NCBI RefSeq assembly: GCF_021026375.1
Contig: NZ_JAJNDB010000001.1
Coordinates: 1,612,001-1,676,000 of the forward strand
Direction of reading: 5' to 3'
DNA from: Actinomycetospora endophytica
GTDB lineage: Bacteria > Actinomycetota > Actinomycetes > Mycobacteriales > Pseudonocardiaceae
DNA: 64,000 nt
The position numbers were made by a program, and so were the translations under genes. Position 1 is the first letter of the stretch; the number at the start of each line of letters is the position of its first letter. The notes under the pieces were generated by a model. That model was not told where the DNA came from. It worked only from the letters and a program-made list of their open reading frames with translations, and searched no databases. Of the stretch, positions 27,154 through 35,039 are shown in pieces.

Positions 27154-29355
27154 GTGGCGGTGATGGTGGGCGATGTCGTCGAGTCCGGTGCTGAGGAGCC
27201 CGGGCTCGATTGGGGCTGCCCGCCCGAGGAACGTGACGCCGGTGTGCCGCCGGAGTGCGCGGTGTTCCCGGAGGCGCTGCCGGACTGGATGCTGCGAGCG
27301 ATGGATCCGGCCGAGGCGCCGGGGCAGTGGACCGAGGCCGGGCTGGCGGCGGCGTTCCGGGCGGAGAACCACGTCACCTGGCGGCGCTGGCGGTGGATCT
27401 GGGAGGCCTGGCGGGCCGCGGCGGACACCACCGAGCGGGTCGCGCAGCGGTCGCGGCCGGGGAAGGTCCCGGCCGCTGTTCTGGGCTGGTCGGAGCAGTT
27501 GGGGGCGGCGCGGATCGAGTTCGCCCGCCAGATCCTCGTCCGGTTGCCCGCGCTGGGGGAGGCGATGCGGGAGGGCTGGCTCGAGCAGGACAAGGCGTCG
27601 ATCTTCGTGTCGACGGTGGCTGATCTGGATGACGCGCAGGCCCGGCTGGTGGTCGAGCGGCTGCTGGGTCGGGCTCCGACGTTGACCCATGCCCAGTTGC
27701 GGGCCCGTGTGGAGGCGACCGCGGCGGCGGTCGATCCGGGGTGGGCCGAGGCGCGTAAGGCGGCGGCGATCGCGCGGCGGCGGGTGTCGTTGCGGGTCTT
27801 GCCGTCGGGGTCGGCGGAGCTCTCGGGGGTGGATTTGCCGCCGGAGCCGGCGCAGGACGCCTACGACCGGATCGTGGCGCTCGGTGATGTGGTGCACGAC
27901 CGGCTGCGGGCGGCGGGGCGGGACGCCGGGCACGGCGTGATCCGCTCCGAGGTGCTGCTGGTGCTGACCGGCCCGGATGGGGCCGGGCTGTGGGACGACG
28001 ACGTCATCGAACTCGTGCTGGCCCGCTTCACCGACCCCGGCACCGGCCCCGACGGCGGCCCCGAGCCCGGCCCTGACGGCGGCCCTGCTCCTGGCACTCC
28101 GGACGGCGGCCCGGGGCCCGAGGGCGGCGACGCCGCACCTGACGAGGGTCCCGGCGGCGACCGGTCCGGCGGCGACCCTCTCGACGACGGAACCGACGCC
28201 CGGCTCGGAGATGACTCCGACGCCGCGGCCGAGGACGGTGACCGTCCCGACGCCGCGCCCGACCCCGGCGAGCCCGCACCCGACGGACGACCACCCGACG
28301 ACGACGCCGGAAGCGGCGGCTCCGACGATCCCTGCCCCGCTCACGAGAACGATCTTGACGACGCGGCCCCCGTTGACGGCGCCGGCGGATCAGCGCCGCG
28401 GGCGGTGCCGTTCCGGGCGCGCACCGCGATCCGGCTCGGGCTGCGCACCGTGCTCGGCCTGGACCGTCGCCCCGGCGAGATCCCCGGCCAGGGCACGGTG
28501 TGCTGCTCCACCGCCCGCCAGTTGGCCTGGGACCGCACCGACACCACCTGGCGAGTCCACCTCTACGACGACCACGGCCACCTCGAGTACTTACTGACCG
28601 TGCGACCACCGAGCTGCGGGCCGCCCGGGGCCGGCGGCCGGCGACGACGCCACGTCGTCGAACTCACCGCCCACAGCGGCGAGGTCGACGACCTCGCCGC
28701 CGGGATCGGCCTCGACGGCGTCGGGGTCGGCGAGCTCATCGGCGCGGACGCGATCACCCTGCTCGACCGAACGGTCCGCGCGCTAACCGCAGCCCGCGCC
28801 CGCCCACCCGAGGAGCACCCGGCGGTCACCACCGCCGACGCCCACCGCCGCCGCCCCGGCGCCGAACTGGCCCGCTGGGTCGTGGCCCGCGACCGCACCT
28901 GCCGCGGCATCGGCTGCAACCACCAAGCCGTCGGCGCCGACCTGGACCACACCCTGGCCTGGGACGACGGCGGCCTGAGCACCGCTGATGACCTCGGCCC
29001 GCTCTGCCAGGGCGATCACCTGTTCAAACACGATCCCGACTCCGGCTGGACGGTCACCCAACCCGAAGCAGGCGTGTTCGTCTGGACCAGCCCGACCGGC
29101 ACCCGCCACACCAGGATCCCGGAGCCCTACGACCCACTCCCCGACCCACTGGTCCCGACCGACGGCAGCCCCCACACCCTGCCCGCCGAGACCTGGGCAC
29201 CCGCCCCGGGGACCCGGGACCCATTCACCCCGAAGCGGAACCGCCACGGGTACATCACCACCGCGGCCTTCAAGACGGCCGGCGCCATGGCCGCACGACA
29301 CCGCCACCACCAAGGGAAGCCACCCAGCCGCTACGACCACGACCCCGACTTCTGA
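27154..29355 (+). CDS. HNH endonuclease with DUF222 (13E12-type) domain
   Basis: A 733-residue protein. DUF222 fills about residues 50-290 (MLRAMDPAEAP, WRRWRWIWEAWRAAA, LRARVEATAAAVDPGWAEAR, in part). An Asp/Gly/Pro-rich linker covers about 294-409, and an HNH nuclease module lies near 582-640 (CRGIGCNH, DLDHTLAWDDGG, LGPLCQGDHLFKH). These are the REP13E12-type proteins, which are common, multicopy and of unsettled role in actinobacteria. The acidic linker is longer than usual. A GTG at 27124 is open but would put the SOS box inside the gene, so GTG 27154 is used; ATG 27163 is also possible. Confidence 0.85.
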   Translation: MAVMVGDVVESGAEEPGLDWGCPPEERDAGVPPECAVFPEALPDWMLRAMDPAEAPGQWTEAGLAAAFRAENHVTWRRWRWIWEAWRAAADTTERVAQRSRPGKVPAAVLGWSEQLGAARIEFARQILVRLPALGEAMREGWLEQDKASIFVSTVADLDDAQARLVVERLLGRAPTLTHAQLRARVEATAAAVDPGWAEARKAAAIARRRVSLRVLPSGSAELSGVDLPPEPAQDAYDRIVALGDVVHDRLRAAGRDAGHGVIRSEVLLVLTGPDGAGLWDDDVIELVLARFTDPGTGPDGGPEPGPDGGPAPGTPDGGPGPEGGDAAPDEGPGGDRSGGDPLDDGTDARLGDDSDAAAEDGDRPDAAPDPGEPAPDGRPPDDDAGSGGSDDPCPAHENDLDDAAPVDGAGGSAPRAVPFRARTAIRLGLRTVLGLDRRPGEIPGQGTVCCSTARQLAWDRTDTTWRVHLYDDHGHLEYLLTVRPPSCGPPGAGGRRRRHVVELTAHSGEVDDLAAGIGLDGVGVGELIGADAITLLDRTVRALTAARARPPEEHPAVTTADAHRRRPGAELARWVVARDRTCRGIGCNHQAVGADLDHTLAWDDGGLSTADDLGPLCQGDHLFKHDPDSGWTVTQPEAGVFVWTSPTGTRHTRIPEPYDPLPDPLVPTDGSPHTLPAETWAPAPGTRDPFTPKRNRHGYITTAAFKTAGAMAARHRHHQGKPPSRYDHDPDF

Positions 29356-29358
29356 TCC

Positions 29359-29383
29359 GAGCCCGCGCCTCGGGCGCGGGTTC
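29359..29383. terminator. Bidirectional hairpin terminator
   Basis: CCCGCGCC (29362-29369) and GGCGCGGG (29373-29380) pair perfectly around TCG, and the stem extends to 29359 and 29383. It lies between the convergent HNH and GlfT2-like genes. Confidence 0.65.
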
Positions 29384-29400
29384 AGGCTCGGGCGAGAGCC

Positions 29401-31278
29401 TCAGTCGAGCCCGAAGAGCCGGTGCCAGTTCCCGGCGTCGGTCAGTCGGGGCGCGGCCTCGCGCCAGCGAGCGGCGGCCTCGTCGCCCTCACGGACGAAC
29501 CGCCACAGCACCCGCGCACCGTCGCGGCCGAGACGCTTGAACGCCTCCGGGTCGCGCTGGCGCACCCGCACGCCGCCCTGGCCGGCGTCGGTCACCGCGA
29601 CCCGGTCGAACAGCGACACGTGCCACCAGTGGGCCTCGCCGGCGCCCACCGCCCCGACCGGGTGCGGCACCCGCCCGAGCGCCTGCTGCACGAAACGCTT
29701 GGCCATGACGAGCCCGGTCCGTGACGGCGTGCCGCCCGCCCGCACGATCGGCATCTCGCTCGGGCCGAGCCCGGGGGCGTCGTCGACCGGGTGCATGACG
29801 GTCTCGGGGTACGACGACCGCTCGCCCCGGATCCGCGCGGTCGCCGAGACCCCGCCGTCGTCGAGCACCGACGGCCCGACGAGGAAGTCCTCGACCGCCC
29901 GGATCAGCGTCGCGGCCAACCCGTAGTTCATCGACACGAGGTAGCGCCCGAGCAGGTCGCCGAGGGTCGCGGCGACGTGGCGCACCGGGAACCCGCTGTG
30001 CAGCGCCGACGTGATCATGGCGTTGCGCAGGTTGAAGTACCGGTGCCAGTCGTCCCAGTCCTTCCACGGGAAGTCGGCGTGCCAGAGGCCCGCCCCCGGG
30101 AGGGTCACCGTCGCGAACCCGTGAGCCCGCCCGCGGTAGCTGTATTCGACGTCGTCCCACTGGAAGAACAGCGGCAGCGGGTAGCCCATCGTCCGCGTGA
30201 CCTCGACCGGGATCAGGCAGGACCACCAGCCGGTGTAGCCCGCGTCGACTCGCCGATCCTGGACGTTCTTCGTGCCGTCCGGGAAGTAGGAGGTCACGTC
30301 GGACTCGCCGACGGCACCCTCCGAGACATGGCCGTTGGTGAGGTTCTCGAGCACGGCGTACTCGGCGCCGGCGAGGACCTGGGTCGGGTGCAGCAGGTTG
30401 AGCATCTGCGCGCCGACGATCGTCGGGTGCGCCGTGTACTGCGCGAACGCCGCCAGCCGGATGACGACCTCGGGCTCGCAGCGGACGTCGTCGTCCATGA
30501 ACAGCGCATCGGTGGGGACGTCGCCCGCGGCGCTGACGACCTCGTGCAGACCGCGGGTGAAGCCGCCGGAGCCGCCGAGGTTGGGCTGGCGCAGGTAGCG
30601 CAGGGTCGGGCCCATCGCCTCGCGCACCTCGGCGAAGGCCGGGCGGGACTCGACGGGGTCGGTGCCCTGGTCGACGACGATCACCTCGTCGACGACGCCG
30701 AGGACCTCCCGCTCGTCGGCGAGGGCCGCGAGGGTGGCGGCGCAGTCGTCGGCGCGGTTGTGGGTGCAGACGACGATGCTGGTGTGGCGCTGCTGCGCCG
30801 GGGCCTCGACCGTCCACCGCGCGTCGTGCAGGAGCAGTTCCGCGTCGTCGGTGACGATCTCGACCCACAGCCCGCCGCCGTCGAGAAAGCGGTCGAGCGT
30901 CGCCTCGAGCCGCAGGTCCTCGGTGCGCGCGTCGTGCACGGCGACCGTGCGGGGGACGCCGTTGGTGTCCGAGGCGCGCAGCATCACGCGGCCGGCCCCG
31001 CTGATCCGGCCCTCGAACCGCACCGAGCGCGCCGTCGTCCAGCGCTGCCAGTAGGAGGCGGGGAAGCGGCCGAAGTAGGTGTTCGTGCTGACCCGGCCGA
31101 ACGCGCCGACCCGCACGTGGCGGCGACGCCGCTCGGCGTGGCCGGACAGCACCTCGACGTACATCTCGTCCGGGATCTCGGTCGACGGCCCGGTGAAGAG
31201 CCCTCGCTGCACCACGAGACGCCCGGGCGCCGCCGGCGTGCTGGAGGCGTCCGTCGTCATCGTCTGCACGTCGGTCAC
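29401..31278 (-). CDS. GlfT2-like GT2 glycosyltransferase (paralogue)
   Basis: A 625-residue protein with the GlfT2 domain order: a beta-barrel head (TYFGRFPASYWQRWT), a GT-A domain starting TSIVVCTHNRADDC near residue 170, and a helical C-terminal part. Metal-binding DDD is in ALFMDDDVRCEPE and the WDD motif in FFQWDDVEYSYRG, followed by LWHADFPWKD. GlfT2 polymerises galactofuranose from UDP-Galf. The canonical glfT2 lies at 43.4 kb, and this copy differs in the acceptor region, so another sugar, linkage or acceptor is likely. GTG 31278 follows GAGAGG by eight bases; ATG 31260 is the alternative. A methyltransferase gene lies upstream in the same direction. Confidence 0.8.
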   Translation of the reverse strand: MTDVQTMTTDASSTPAAPGRLVVQRGLFTGPSTEIPDEMYVEVLSGHAERRRRHVRVGAFGRVSTNTYFGRFPASYWQRWTTARSVRFEGRISGAGRVMLRASDTNGVPRTVAVHDARTEDLRLEATLDRFLDGGGLWVEIVTDDAELLLHDARWTVEAPAQQRHTSIVVCTHNRADDCAATLAALADEREVLGVVDEVIVVDQGTDPVESRPAFAEVREAMGPTLRYLRQPNLGGSGGFTRGLHEVVSAAGDVPTDALFMDDDVRCEPEVVIRLAAFAQYTAHPTIVGAQMLNLLHPTQVLAGAEYAVLENLTNGHVSEGAVGESDVTSYFPDGTKNVQDRRVDAGYTGWWSCLIPVEVTRTMGYPLPLFFQWDDVEYSYRGRAHGFATVTLPGAGLWHADFPWKDWDDWHRYFNLRNAMITSALHSGFPVRHVAATLGDLLGRYLVSMNYGLAATLIRAVEDFLVGPSVLDDGGVSATARIRGERSSYPETVMHPVDDAPGLGPSEMPIVRAGGTPSRTGLVMAKRFVQQALGRVPHPVGAVGAGEAHWWHVSLFDRVAVTDAGQGGVRVRQRDPEAFKRLGRDGARVLWRFVREGDEAAARWREAAPRLTDAGNWHRLFGLD

Positions 31279-31378
31279 GGTCCGGCCCTCTCCCCCGATC
31301 GGCCGCGCCCACTGGTCGTCGGGCGCGTCGTCCTGCTCCCGCAGGGTAGGAGAACCGGTCGGGAGTGCGAGCACCGCG

Positions 31379-32287
31379 TCAGTTCGGGCGCGCCTCGTCA
31401 GCCGGGGTACGGGACGTCGGGGCGTCCACCTCGCGGGCACCGGTGAGCACGACGACGACCTGCTCGTGGTCGTGGGTGAACGCCTCGTAGACGTACTCGA
31501 CGTCGTGGGTGGCGACATGCTCCCGCCAGGCCCGGTGCTCGCCGTCCTGCCAGCCCGGGTGGTTGAGGTACTCGTCGAATACCAGCACCGACCCCGGGTG
31601 CAGGCGCGGGCCGACGAGGTCCAGCACCGTCGCCGTGGAGGAGTACAGGTCGGCATCAAGGTGCAGCAGGTCCACCGGGCCCGGGTGGGCCTCGAGGAAA
31701 CCGGGCAGCGTGTCCGAGAACCACCCGACGACGAGCTCGGCGCCCTCGACCTCCGGGACCGAGTCGACCGCGAAGGTGCCCGCGCGGAAGCCCGCCCGCC
31801 AGTCCTCGGGCAGGCCCTCGAAGGAGTCGAACCCGTACACCGCGCAGCCGCCCCGGTCCGCGGCGATGCGGGCCAGCGTCGCCCCGCTGTAGACCCCGAA
31901 CTCCAGCGCCATCCCGCCCCGTGGCGCGAGCGAGAGCGCATGGTCGAGCGTCTCGGCCGGGGTACCGAACGTGCGCGCCCCGGCCATCGACTCGCGGACG
32001 AAGCGCGCGCTCGAGTCGACCGCGTCCCGCTCACCTGCGGCGAGGATGTCGCGGCGGTCCCGGACCTCCCGGGCGTGCATCCAGGACTGCAGCGACTCGC
32101 GAAGCTCGGCGAGGCCCGAGTCGACGCGGGCGCCGAGCTCGGCGAGGCGCTCGTCCTGCTCGCGGCGCAGTGCGTCGACGTGGCGCTCCAGCAGGGGATC
32201 CACGGCGTTGCCCACGGCTCCCCGGAACCGTGCCCGGAGGGCCTGCCGCAGTCCGGGCCCGCGTCGCAGTCGTGGCATGGCGGCCAT
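31379..32287 (-). CDS. TylF-like SAM-dependent O-methyltransferase
   Basis: A 302-residue protein with a helical head of about 95 residues (LRREQDERLAELGARVDSGL, coiled-coil-like) and a methyltransferase domain of the TylF/macrocin type: MALEFGVYSGATLARIA as the SAM loop, YGFDSFEGLPEDW, LLHLDADLYSSTATVLD and VLVFDEYLNHPGWQDGEH. The DADLY and FDEY aspartates are the metal-binding residues of this sugar O-methyltransferase group. It is co-directional with the GlfT2-like gene 100 bases downstream, so it may methylate the sugar that enzyme adds. The start is uncertain: ATG 32287 has only a weak GGAACGG upstream, and ATG 32341 has none. Confidence 0.8.
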   Translation of the reverse strand: MAAMPRLRRGPGLRQALRARFRGAVGNAVDPLLERHVDALRREQDERLAELGARVDSGLAELRESLQSWMHAREVRDRRDILAAGERDAVDSSARFVRESMAGARTFGTPAETLDHALSLAPRGGMALEFGVYSGATLARIAADRGGCAVYGFDSFEGLPEDWRAGFRAGTFAVDSVPEVEGAELVVGWFSDTLPGFLEAHPGPVDLLHLDADLYSSTATVLDLVGPRLHPGSVLVFDEYLNHPGWQDGEHRAWREHVATHDVEYVYEAFTHDHEQVVVVLTGAREVDAPTSRTPADEARPN

Positions 32288-32419
32288 CGAACCGTTCCGT
32301 TCGGCCTGCGTCGACCACGTCGTCCGGGCTGTGTCGACCATGCCCCATGAGGAGCGTGGCGGGTCGGTGGCCGGGGGTAAACGCAGGGCAAATTCCGGGC
32401 TGCCCGTACGGTGCCCACC

Positions 32420-33931
32420 ATGAGGGCGAACGACGCTGGCGGACCGGCCGTCGCGGCGCGCCCCGTCGAGGCCGACCGCGAGGTGATCCGCTTCGCCGAC
32501 CCGGCCGATCGCACCGAGGGCGCCGTCGACGTGCTGCTCGACGGGCGGCGGGTCTGGTCGTTCCGGCTGGAGTCCGCCGAGCTCGGCGCGGACGGCCGGC
32601 GGGTCGTCGCCTGGCCCGGCCCGATCGTCGCCTCGCTGCGGGGCTCGGCAGAGGTCGCCCTGCGCAGCGTCGCCGACGGCGGGCGGTGGGGGGCCTGTGA
32701 GGTCGAGTTCACCCCCGACGCCGGGCGTGTCTCGTTCGCCGACGAGTACGGCCGGGACCTGGTGGTCAACAAGTGGGACCGGGCCGGTCGCGTCCTCGCC
32801 GATCACGACGAGTCCATCGTCGGCCGCCTCCTCGACCACGCCGACGAGGTGCGCGCGCTGCTGGTCGATGAGCTGGGGCTCGACGTCTTCGTCACCGGCG
32901 GCACGCTGCTCGGCCCGATCCGCGACGGGCACCTGATCGAGCACGACGACGACGTCGACTTCGCCTGGATCAGCCGCCACACCCAGCCCGTGGAGGTCGC
33001 GCGGGAGGGGTTCGAGATCGGCCGGGCCCTGCGCCGGGCCGGCTTCGACGTGGTCCGCCACTCGCCGGGCCACCTGCAGATGCACTTCGAGTACCAGGGC
33101 CTGGCCGACCACTACGTCGACGTGTTCGCCGGGTGGTTCGCCGACGGCTGGTGGCACCAGGTCTTCTGCATTCGCCACCCGGCCGAGCGGGCGGACCTGC
33201 TGCCGCCGATCCCGCTGCAGGTGGAGGACCGCGAGGAGCCGGCGCCGCGTACACCCGAGATTCATCTCGAGGCCAACTACGGCCCGGGGTGGCGCGTGCC
33301 CGACCCGGCCTTCCGGTTCGACACCCCGCCGGAGACCCGCCGCCGCCTGGAGAACTGGTTCCCGGGCCTCAACGGCGGCCGCGACGACTGGGACGATCTC
33401 CTGCGCGCCGAGCGCCAGGACGGGATCGCGCCCGCGTCGGGCTTCACCCGCTGGGTCACCGACCGGATCGACCCCACGGCGCCGGTCGTCGACCTCGGCT
33501 GCGGCAACGGGACCGACGCCCGGGCGTTCGCAACGGCGGGTCACGAGACGCTCGCGGTCGACTTCGCCCGGGAGGCCCTCGCGGCGATCCCGGCGACGCC
33601 CGCGCTGCGGACCCGGGTGCTGAACCTCCACGACCCGCGCACCACGGTCGCGTTCGGCGCGGAGCTGGCCGGCCGGCGGGTGCCCTGGGCGGTTCTGGTC
33701 CGCCGGACCGTCGAGACCCTCGGCCCGAGCGGGCGGGACCACCTGTTCCGGCTGCTCTCGATGGTGCTGCGGTGCGGTGGGCGCGCCCTCCTCGAGGTCG
33801 GCGACGGCGCGGTGCCCGTCGAGGACCTGTGCGCCGAGGCGGGACGGCACGGCCTGCGGGCGTCGGACACGGCGCGCGACGAGCAGGAAGCGGTGACGAG
33901 GATGGTGATGACGTGGACGCCGCGCGGGTGA
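32420..33931 (+). CDS. LicD-family phosphotransferase fused to a methyltransferase
   Basis: A 503-residue two-domain protein. Residues 1-120 form a beta-rich head of unknown type. Residues 140-330 are LicD-like: VTGGTLLGPIRDG at 159-170 and EHDDDVDFAW near 174-183, the nucleotidyltransferase-fold GG and D-x-D positions. LicD enzymes move phosphocholine or other alcohol phosphates from a CDP donor to a glycan. A class I methyltransferase domain follows, with VVDLGCGNGTDARAF near 356. I do not know this fusion as a standard arrangement. It starts an overlapping operon with a LicC-like enzyme and a glycerol-1-phosphate dehydrogenase. ATG 32420 is used; GTG 32411 is also possible. Confidence 0.8.
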   Translation: MRANDAGGPAVAARPVEADREVIRFADPADRTEGAVDVLLDGRRVWSFRLESAELGADGRRVVAWPGPIVASLRGSAEVALRSVADGGRWGACEVEFTPDAGRVSFADEYGRDLVVNKWDRAGRVLADHDESIVGRLLDHADEVRALLVDELGLDVFVTGGTLLGPIRDGHLIEHDDDVDFAWISRHTQPVEVAREGFEIGRALRRAGFDVVRHSPGHLQMHFEYQGLADHYVDVFAGWFADGWWHQVFCIRHPAERADLLPPIPLQVEDREEPAPRTPEIHLEANYGPGWRVPDPAFRFDTPPETRRRLENWFPGLNGGRDDWDDLLRAERQDGIAPASGFTRWVTDRIDPTAPVVDLGCGNGTDARAFATAGHETLAVDFAREALAAIPATPALRTRVLNLHDPRTTVAFGAELAGRRVPWAVLVRRTVETLGPSGRDHLFRLLSMVLRCGGRALLEVGDGAVPVEDLCAEAGRHGLRASDTARDEQEAVTRMVMTWTPRG

Positions 33932-34302
33932 GGGCCGGTCTCGTGGGCCGCGTCCGGTCGGTGGTGACCCGCGGCCCGATCATGCGGGTCCGGCTGCTGA
34001 CCGGCCGGGTGGTGACGCCCGAGGTCGCGGTGCTGCGGGACGAGCTCACCGAACTGCGGACCGCCCTCGACCGGCAGCGCGACGAGATCGCCGGACTGGG
34101 CCACGCCCTGGCGCGGGCCGAGGCCGAACGGGAGCAGTTGGCGGCTCGGGTCGACACCCTGGACGGCGACCTCGACGAGGCCCGCCGCCTGAACGTCCGG
34201 CTCGCGGAGCTCACCGACCTGGTCACCGAGGTCGTCCTCCCGCTGCACGACCGCGAGATCGACATCGAACGGCTGCGGCCGCACGACGCCGAGCCCCAGT
34301 GA
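33913..34302 (+). CDS. Coiled-coil protein, unknown
   Basis: A 129-residue protein. After a short basic head (VRSVVTRGPIMRVRLLTGR) it is one long heptad-patterned helix: LRDELTELRTALDRQRDEI, ARAEAEREQLAARVDTLD, then EARRLNVRLAELTDLVTEVV. It has no membrane segment or catalytic motif. Similar short coiled-coil proteins occur in actinobacterial glycan clusters, but I know no function. It overlaps the LicD fusion upstream and shares GTGA with the nucleotidyltransferase start downstream, so it belongs to the operon and may scaffold its enzymes. GTG 33913 is used; GTG 33928 is an equal alternative. Confidence 0.65.
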   Translation: MDAARVRAGLVGRVRSVVTRGPIMRVRLLTGRVVTPEVAVLRDELTELRTALDRQRDEIAGLGHALARAEAEREQLAARVDTLDGDLDEARRLNVRLAELTDLVTEVVLPLHDREIDIERLRPHDAEPQ

Positions 34303-35039
34303 TCGGGCTCGTCCTGGCCGCCGGGGCGGGCCGCAGGCTCCGGCCGTACACCGACTCGGTCCCGAAGGCGCTCGTCCCGGTGGACGGGACGACGACGATC
34401 CTGGACATCTGCCTGCGCAACCTCGCGGCGGTGGGCCTACGCCACGTCGTCGTCGTGGTCGGCTACGCCCGGCAGGCCATCGAGATCCTCCGCCCGGAGC
34501 TGGAACTCAGGCACGGCGTCGACATCGAGCTCGTCGTCAACCCGCACGCCGAGGACCGCAACAACGCGTACTCGCTCTGGACCGCGCGGGAGCACCTCCA
34601 CGACGGCGCCCTGCTCGTCAACGGCGACACCGTCCACCCGCCCACGGTCGAGGAGACGCTGCTCTCCCACCGCCACCCCGACGGGCCGGAGGTGCTCCTC
34701 GCGATGGACACCACCAAGTCCCTCGCCGAGGAGGAGATGAAGGTCGGGGTCGACGGCGAGGGCTACCTGGCCAGGATCACCAAGCTCATGCCCCCGGCCG
34801 AGGCGGCGGGCGAGTACATCGGCGTGTCCCTGATCGAGCCCGCCGCGGCCGCGCCGCTCGCGGACGCGCTGCAGGCGACGTGGGAGCGCGACCACGGCCT
34901 CTACTACGAGGACGGCTACCAGGAGTACGCCGACCGGGGTCGGCTCGTCCGGCCGGTCCCGCTCGGCCCGACGACGTGGGTCGAGGTCGACGACCACACC
35001 GACCTCGCGCGGGCACGGGACGTCGCGTGCCGCTGCTGA
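34299..35039 (+). CDS. LicC-like sugar/alcohol-phosphate nucleotidyltransferase
   Basis: A 246-residue NTP-transferase. The signature LAAGAGRRLRPYTDSVPKAL at the N-terminus binds the nucleotide, VNGDTVHP carries the metal-binding Asp, and WVEVDDHTDLARA closes the active site. The NPHAEDRNNAYSLWTAREHL segment is very like the LicC type of phosphocholine cytidylyltransferase (NN-Y-SL). Expected reaction: CTP plus an alcohol or sugar phosphate giving a CDP-linked donor. The adjoining glycerol-1-phosphate dehydrogenase and LicD protein suggest glycerol phosphate rather than choline; that is an inference. The start overlaps the coiled-coil gene by four bases. Confidence 0.85.
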   Translation: MIGLVLAAGAGRRLRPYTDSVPKALVPVDGTTTILDICLRNLAAVGLRHVVVVVGYARQAIEILRPELELRHGVDIELVVNPHAEDRNNAYSLWTAREHLHDGALLVNGDTVHPPTVEETLLSHRHPDGPEVLLAMDTTKSLAEEEMKVGVDGEGYLARITKLMPPAEAAGEYIGVSLIEPAAAAPLADALQATWERDHGLYYEDGYQEYADRGRLVRPVPLGPTTWVEVDDHTDLARARDVACRC

